Positions 7,629 to 11,584 of a DNA stretch of 11,584 bases are shown here, piece after piece. The stretch is taken from the NCBI RefSeq assembly GCF_001949145.1, contig NW_019091634.1, forward strand, positions 162,941-174,524. Direction: 5' to 3'. The position numbers were made by a program, and so were the translations under genes. This stretch comes from Acanthaster planci (lineage: Eukaryota > Echinodermata > Asteroidea > Valvatida > Acanthasteridae). Position 1 is the first letter of the stretch. The number at the start of each line of letters is the position of its first letter. The notes below the pieces were generated by a model. It ran no database searches, was not told the origin of the DNA, and worked only from the letters and a program-made list of their open reading frames with translations.

Positions 7629-7961
7629 TCACACTAACAGAGCTAATTCTCTAATAGTTTCATATTTTGCCATGCCCTGATGGACACTGTCTCTATGTGT
7701 AACAGTGGTGAGAACATGGCTGGACTGAGACCAGAGTGGGATTTCTGTTTTGAAATTAAAATCAATGTCCATTTTAATGCCAAAACTGAGAGGCAATTTT
7801 TTTCTGTCTATTTGTGATTGCAACAGGGGATAACAACTGTGTGAGAAAAGAAAGTGCTCTACTGTTTCATTCAAACTACAGACTGCATAACTAATCACAA
7901 GTATAAAATGTTTTGGGGTAATGATCATGCTTGCAGAGATTCCTAACTGCAAGGGAAACAA
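7629..7961 (-). pseudogene. Possible relic of a LINE reverse-transcriptase C-terminal region
   Basis: A 110-codon minus-strand frame lies inside an intron and has mixed composition unlike the host gene. Its most telling stretch is VCSLNETVEHFLFSHSCY (about 7883-7830). It resembles the C...ETVEHFL...C..Y pattern common just after the reverse transcriptase of many non-LTR retrotransposons. The first CxxC pair usual in that motif is incomplete, no reverse transcriptase core is visible upstream, and no poly-A or target duplication was found. It could therefore be a heavily decayed fragment or a coincidence. It has no splice sites tying it to the host gene. Confidence 0.3.
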
Positions 7962-8568
7962 TGTGACTGGCCTCCTTTACAGTGTTAGGTCATACTGGGG
8001 CAAACGGTTTCACTGCATGTTGGTGAGGGTAGTATGAGGCAAAAGCAAGCTTTTGAATAAGTCTGACAAACATTTAAGTTAATGATATAGCACGAGTTTG
8101 GTTGCATCATAGGACAATGATGCTTACATTCTCCCCCCCCCCCGTTAGTTCCCATGGGTTCAAATTTGAATTGCATGATGAACAAATTTCTTCAAAGTGA
8201 TGCATAGTACCGGCATATTTGTACAATAATAGAATGGATAACATTCCCAAATTTGTGTTAATTGCCTCACTGTTCCAGTGACAGATTCTTTCAGGTACAA
8301 TGCAATCCAGCCCTGCAAGGTTTAAAAAGAATTACCATCATTCAGTGCAAGAGGGCTTTAGAATCGATACAATGAAATGAAAAAAAAAACACGCAGAAGA
8401 GGCAGAGACTGGAAACTCTGAAGTTCCTTTTATTTTTTTCCGTAGGGTTTGACAACAGCAATTAAAGATACTCAGTAATTCTCACCTTGCATCAACTGAT
8501 GGCACAGTGGCATGATTTAATAATTAGAAAATAAGAAGAACACAAGGAAGCCTCAAACTAACACAAAC

Positions 8569-8628
8569 CTGTTGGGGTAGCCGCCGTTGTCAGTGTGGTT
8601 ATTTGAGGTTGAGTTGTAGGTCCCACCG
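8569..8628 (-). CDS. Short Thr/Pro/Gln-rich linker exon of mucin-like gene
   Basis: This is a 60-bp exon of 20 codons, phase 1 at both ends, between acceptor gtcacag and donor gtttgt. The peptide runs VGPTTQPQITTLTTAATPT. The split first codon takes C from the domain exon to give Pro, so the mature sequence passes from LGCPE straight into this linker. It is the shortest exon here and the least Thr-dense. It has no charged residue, unlike the cassettes downstream, which carry EE or EA signatures. It probably acts as the hinge between the folded domain and the glycosylated rod. The exon call depends on its splice signals, phase fit and composition; a 20-codon exon is short enough that chance cannot be fully excluded. 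Confidence 0.66.
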
Positions 8629-9013
8629 CTGTGACAATAAAATAAAGTTGATGTCTTTTCAGACATAACAAAATGGAAATGCCTACAGGTTGCCTCCACT
8701 CTTAAAATTACAGACAATTCCTTTTTTTAAGCTACTTTTTATTGTAAATGATACTTCTACATTACTTAAACAACAGAATGAACTAACTTGCCTGTTGATG
8801 GAATCTACATGTGTGGTGTATGGGCCTTTTCTCACATCAAATAAGAAAAAGTGTGTCTTTTATTTTAATTTTTATTATAAAACAAATAGTTTTCCATAAA
8901 CAAATTAACTTTAGATTACTGTGACAACTGGTGAAATGGAACTTTAATTTTTCAATTATTTTTAATTATACTAAAACTTTTAAAATACTCCAATTAAAGG
9001 GGGGTACACATAC
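8629..9013 (-). other. Intron of 385 bp
   Basis: This is a strongly AT-rich intron between the folded domain and the linker exon. It starts with gtatgt at 9013 and ends gtcacag at 8629. I see no coding or repeat structure in it. Confidence 0.6.
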
Positions 9014-9161
9014 GTTCGGGACAGCCTAAATAGTTCAGTTGAAGGCCTGTGTCTGTTGTAGGGTATCTATGCAACTTAAATTCCAAGTCTGTGACGAAAC
9101 GCAATGGTTCCTCAAATATGACATTGACCGGGGTGTCCTTTATCAATCCTATTTCCAAAGC
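9014..9161 (-). CDS. Exon encoding C-terminal part of the F5/8 type C-like domain
   Basis: This exon has 49 codons plus one base. It is entered in phase 0 after the tract ending ttttcatag and left in phase 1 at GAAC|gtatgt, a near-ideal donor. It starts with ALEIGLIKD and ends with TDLEFKLHRYP, then QLNYLGCPE. The closing pattern, a run of alternating hydrophobic residues then LGC, is how F5/8 C domains end (RIHP...LRFELYGC). The Cys would pair with the Cys near the start of the previous exon, about 125 residues away; a bond between the first and last strands is standard for this fold. The last base C joins CG of the next exon to make Pro. No Met start is needed because the frame comes in from the previous exon. 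Exon confidence is high because phase, both splice sites and domain continuity all agree. Confidence 0.72.
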
Positions 9162-9361
9162 CTATGAAAAAGGAAAACAAAGGGAAGTACTACAATTAAT
9201 TAATTTGACTTTGGGTCAATGTTCCACACAAAATTGTCAATCCCTTCACATAAGTTAATCGATGTTACCAAACAGGGAATAGTTCAAGTGTTCAAAAAGT
9301 AATGTTACCACACTTTCAAAGGCAAACACAAAAGAAAGTCCTGTTTGGTTTCATAGCTAAC
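9162..9361 (-). other. Phase-0 intron of 200 bp inside the folded domain
   Basis: This is the only phase-0 intron in the window. It begins gttagc at 9361 and ends with a strong pyrimidine-rich acceptor (ttttcctttttcatag) at 9162. Because it splits the domain internally, while both outer boundaries are phase 1, the two flanking exons behave as one symmetric 1-1 domain module. Confidence 0.7.
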
Positions 9362-9615
9362 CAGAGATTTGAAGATTTCAGTTCTGTTCATGCTGTATGA
9401 CAGAATCACGTCGATGGGCTCCGTAACCTGTCCCATGACCCGAAGACCCCTGATTTGTGCCTTGTGGCGGAGCAAGGTGGAGATGCTTTCCCAATGCAAT
9501 AGGCTGTCCACTTTCCATGGGTTGGATGGATCCTCAAGAGGGATCGTTGTTGTACCATCAGAGATCTTCCACAGCACCTCCATTTCCAGCTCCGCCAAAG
9601 GGGTCAAGCAGTACT
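9362..9615 (-). CDS. Exon encoding first part of an F5/8 type C (discoidin)-like domain
   Basis: This is an 84-codon exon, entered in phase 1 (acceptor ag at 9617-9616, first codon completed as GAG) and left in phase 0 at CTG|gttagc. It is not Thr-rich but has mixed composition with hydrophobic strands, as a folded domain should. It opens with EYCLTPLAELE; the Cys followed by PL resembles the C..PLGME start of coagulation factor 5/8 C domains. Later, GLRVMGQVTEPIDVILSYS matches the position and character of the ITGVITQG...VTSFKVSYS strands of that fold. An N-glycosylation sequon (NRT) follows near the exon end. Known F5/8 C domains bind sugars, phospholipids or collagen outside the cell. The family call is from remembered motif spacing and is moderate; the exon call is firmer because frame, splice sites and continuation all agree. 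An alternative acceptor 2 bp downstream would give an early stop. Confidence 0.72.
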
Positions 9616-11198
9616 CTTTCAGGAAAACAACAAATTTTTGAGGTTTAAGATCAATATTATTTTATTTTTTTAAACACAAGCCGAGTTGTTCTTACTGTTT
9701 TTGCTTATACAAATGACAATCGGTAGTTTAAGTTTTAAGCTAAAATGAAGTAGATAAAAGCATGGGTAGAATTTTACTTCACATGTAGCTTTTGGGGCAA
9801 AAATAATCAAAAGAGACTTAACTTTTGGTTCCCGAGGAAGCGTCGACTCATTTCTACTACAATCCTTACTCCTCTGGCTAGATATATTAGCAAATTGACA
9901 ATATGCAGCACTACCACTAGTAAAGCGATCAAGCAGCGGAAAGCAGACAGATCAAGAAAAATATAATTTGGGTTGCTATGGAAGCCACAGTGATCAGTCG
10001 TCGTAAATGGCAACAAAAATTTCATTCTGAGTGTAAAAGTACACTGATACATTTTGGCATGAAATGAGTACATGCTTGGGAGAAATTTAGGAATTGTCCA
10101 ATCCATATTCCATGCAAATGTAAAAAAGATGCAGAAATAAAAGTATTCTGAGCAGAATTGGCACGCATATCACAACCAGTATTAGGAGGAAACTTAAATC
10201 ATAGTTCCATGGTTGTGTTATTTGAAATGAATCGTTTCTATAATCGTTCATGTACATGGTGTCAAAATATTAAATGTTTATGACTACAGTAAACTCTGAC
10301 CATTTGGCATCGCGTAACTCGTCATATTGTGTATAGTCAGCCTGTTGACAAAAGTCCCAATCATCTGTAATGCATATCCATTGAAAATTTCATTTCTAAG
10401 TCGGCATTTATAAGTCGTCATTTTGTATAAGTCAGCATGCTTTTCTTGGTCCCTTTTCCACCAAACCACAAAAGTTCTTTTCTGTAAGTCGGCTTAAAAA
10501 AGAAATCGTGCTTCGATATCAGTTTCCTTGCCACAGTTGCCAAGAAGTGTTAAGTGACAAGTCCCACACTGCTTGACTGATGAGGATAATAATCGAGAAC
10601 AAATTTGCTGAAATTAACCATGGAGGTAGAAATAGGCCACGGTAAATCAAAGCCATTGAATTAGTGCAAGGAATCATAATGTACATACGCAATACATGTG
10701 TACGTGTAAGTCGGCAAAATGATGACTGACAGCACAAGTCAACATTTGCGTAAGTCATCATAATTTCTTGGGTCTTGAAAGTGCCAACTTAGCCGGAGTT
10801 TACTGTATTATGATAAGAATTGATTATTAGCTAACAGACAGAATGTAATATTCCATGGAAGTGAAGTCAAGTGGACTGAAACATTCCATCTGTCAATGAA
10901 TGTAATTATTTCATCCACTGTCTAAATAAATACAGAAAGAAAAACTAAATTGTTATATTACCCAGTACTTCAGAATATGTTGTGGCCTTGGAATAGATTG
11001 TTTTATTATATCATGGAATAGATATTCTGGTTTGGTGATGCAGGTATGATTTGCATCTCATCTTGAAGAATTGTGCAATGACAAAAAATTGAAAAATTCC
11101 AACAACATGACACCAACCACAAAAGAGGTATATAAAAAAAATAAAAAATAATGCACTTGTTTTTTAATAACATTACCTTTTGTCTAACCAAATTTTAC
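9616..11198 (-). other. Intron of 1583 bp with a DNA-transposon relic
   Basis: This AT-rich stretch separates the repeat exon from the folded-domain exons. It starts with gtaaaa after 11199 and ends with ag at 9617-9616. It holds the 519-bp TA-flanked element described separately. A minus-strand open frame at 10106-9807 with a hydrophobic stretch is present, but it lacks splice support and similarity I recognise. A further small exon cannot be excluded, although joining 11199 directly to 9615 keeps the frame. Confidence 0.65.
10287..10805. mobile_element. Non-autonomous pogo/Tigger- or Tc1/mariner-like DNA transposon (MITE)
   Basis: The element starts with CAGTAAACTC (10287-10296) and ends with its exact inverse GAGTTTACTG (10796-10805). 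It is flanked on both sides by TA (10285-10286 and 10806-10807). The terminal similarity extends imperfectly to about 24 bases, ending in TTGGCA on both arms. Inside are repeated copies of a TAAGTCGGC-type word: exact at 10397, 10485 and 10707, with variants at 10315 (TAACTCGTC), 10411 (TAAGTCGTC), 10428 (TAAGTCAGC) and 10751 (TAAGTCATC). Termini beginning CAGT with a TA target duplication are typical of the Tc1/mariner superfamily, including pogo/Tigger. No transposase frame is present, so it would have been moved in trans. The internal repeats may be transposase-binding sites, which is inference. Confidence 0.72.
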
Positions 11199-11584
11199 CT
11201 GTAGCAGTAGTAATACTGGAAGTTGGAGCCTCAGTTGTTGGTGCTGCTGTGGTAGTTGGAGCTGCAGACGTTGGGGTCACAGTAGTTGTTGGGGCTGCAC
11301 TGGATGGATGTGCAGTGGTGGTTGGAGCTGCGGTAATTGTTGGAGGTGCAGAGGTGGTTGGAGCTGCAGTAGTTGGAAGTGCAGTGGTGGTTGGAGCTTC
11401 AGTTGTTGGAGGTGCAGTGCTGATTGGAGCTGCAGTAGTTGGAGGTGCAGTGGTGGTTGGAGCTGCAGTAGTCGGTGGAGGTGCAGTGGTGGTTGGAGCT
11501 GCAGTAATTGTTGGAGTTGCAGTGGTGATTGGAGCTTCAGATGTTGGAGGTGCAGTGGTGGTTGGTGCTGCAGTAGTTGGAGGC
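11199..11584 (-). CDS. Thr/Pro/Ala-repeat exon of mucin-like gene (partial, runs off the window)
   Basis: This is the most 5' exon visible, and its upstream end lies beyond the window. Read on the minus strand it is open throughout and encodes a tandem repeat of about 11 residues with consensus APTTTAPPTTA. Some copies have a twelfth residue, and Glu, Ile or Ser substitute at places. The last residues are EAPTSSITTAT followed by one base (G) of a split codon, then gtaaaa as the donor. The composition (Thr, Pro and Ala almost exclusively) is that of a mucin domain, an extended rod carrying O-linked sugars on a secreted or cell-surface protein. The phase-1 donor G joins AG of the next exon to give Glu. 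No ATG is seen, so the start of the protein lies upstream. Other Thr/Pro-rich extracellular proteins would look the same; the mucin-like class is secure but orthology is not. Confidence 0.82.
11205..11584 (-). repeat. Coding minisatellite, unit about 33 bp
   Basis: The coding part of this exon is a tandem array of about 33-bp units (some 36 bp). On the plus strand each unit alternates GTTGGAGCTGCAGTAGTTGG-like and GGTGCAGTGGTG-like halves. About eleven units are visible, and the array continues past the window end. The central units are nearly identical, whereas those at the low-coordinate end are diverged or shortened. That pattern is expected when unequal exchange homogenises the middle of an array. 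All length changes seen are multiples of three, so the frame is kept. Confidence 0.8.

Larger units (their letters stand above)
7383..8568 (-). other. Intron of 1186 bp with a possible retroelement relic
   Basis: This intron starts gtttgt at 8568 and ends catgtttcag at 7383. It holds a run of 11 C (8132-8142), a short A-run near 8381, a duplicated 14-bp word at 7591-7618, and a minus-strand frame that may be a decayed LINE fragment (7961-7629). No mucin-type exon is visible in it on either strand. Confidence 0.6.
268..11584 (-). other. Whole gene: multi-exon mucin-like protein with F5/8C-like domain (partial)
   Basis: Fourteen minus-strand exons join into a single frame of about 859 residues with no stop. 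All junctions are phase 1 except the phase-0 one inside the folded domain. The order is an 11-residue Thr/Pro/Ala repeat, an F5/8C-like domain, a 20-residue linker, then ten Thr-rich cassettes of 46 to 66 residues. The cassettes share the pattern EAPTT...TEEVTTTVVTTTPEATTTE...TTTG. This layout fits a secreted or surface mucin-like protein, perhaps in mucus, a cuticle or a cell coat. Both the signal peptide and the C-terminus are outside the window. Confidence 0.75.

Noticed and set aside
8132-8142. Run of 11 C, considered as a G-quadruplex or regulatory tract
   Set aside because: A single homopolymer in an intron may be slippage or a sequencing artefact. No further G or C runs nearby support a quadruplex.
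9369-9641. Plus-strand frames over the folded-domain exon (9369-9641 and 9457-9648)
   Set aside because: The minus-strand reading has matching splice sites, phase continuity and a recognisable fold; these are its antisense shadows.
9807-10106. Minus-strand 99-codon frame with a hydrophobic stretch (CLIALLVVVLHIVNLLIYLA), as if a membrane protein
   Set aside because: It lies in an AT-rich intron where hydrophobic codons are common. It has no splice sites in the right phase and no family I recognise, and inserting it would not be needed to keep the frame.

Overview
The window looks like part of an animal genome, probably a marine invertebrate such as a cephalochordate or echinoderm. The evidence is short coding exons, long AT-rich introns with GT-AG splice sites, MITE-like transposon relics and no prokaryotic gene layout. 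The phylum is a low-confidence guess.

Almost everything recognisable belongs to one large gene read on the minus strand and cut off at both window ends. I can assemble 14 coding exons, in transcript order 11584(partial)-11199, 9615-9362, 9161-9014, 8628-8569, 7382-7245, 6838-6650, 6435-6274, 5336-5148, 4938-4777, 2925-2728, 2414-2253, 2132-1956, 837-676 and 459-268. Together they give 2579 coding bases (about 859 residues) in one open frame, with consistent phases at all 13 internal junctions. Twelve exons encode Thr/Pro/Ala-rich, mucin-like sequence expected to be densely O-glycosylated. The two others (9615-9362 and 9161-9014) join in phase 0 into one folded domain of about 130 residues, bounded by Cys and resembling a coagulation factor 5/8 C (discoidin-like) domain. 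The window therefore encodes a Thr/Pro/Ala repeat, then a possible binding domain, then a long chain of mucin cassettes. No signal peptide, membrane anchor, start codon or terminal stop is visible.

Every cassette boundary is phase 1, so whole exons can be duplicated, lost or skipped without a frameshift. An exon pair (63 + 54 codons) is duplicated in tandem (6838-6274 and 5336-4777, offset about 1.5 kb). The 3' end of one exon (2728) uses a GC rather than a GT donor.

The introns carry mobile-element debris. A 519-bp element at 10287-10805 has CAGT termini, TA flanks and repeated TAAGTCGGC motifs, like a non-autonomous pogo/Tigger-type or Tc1/mariner transposon. A 156-bp foldback element lies at 3368-3523. 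There is a 57-bp tandem repeat at 1040-1230, a pair of inverted G/C-rich hairpins near 5803-6173, and a possible LINE relic at 7629-7961. No RNA genes, CRISPR arrays or prokaryotic-type elements were seen.
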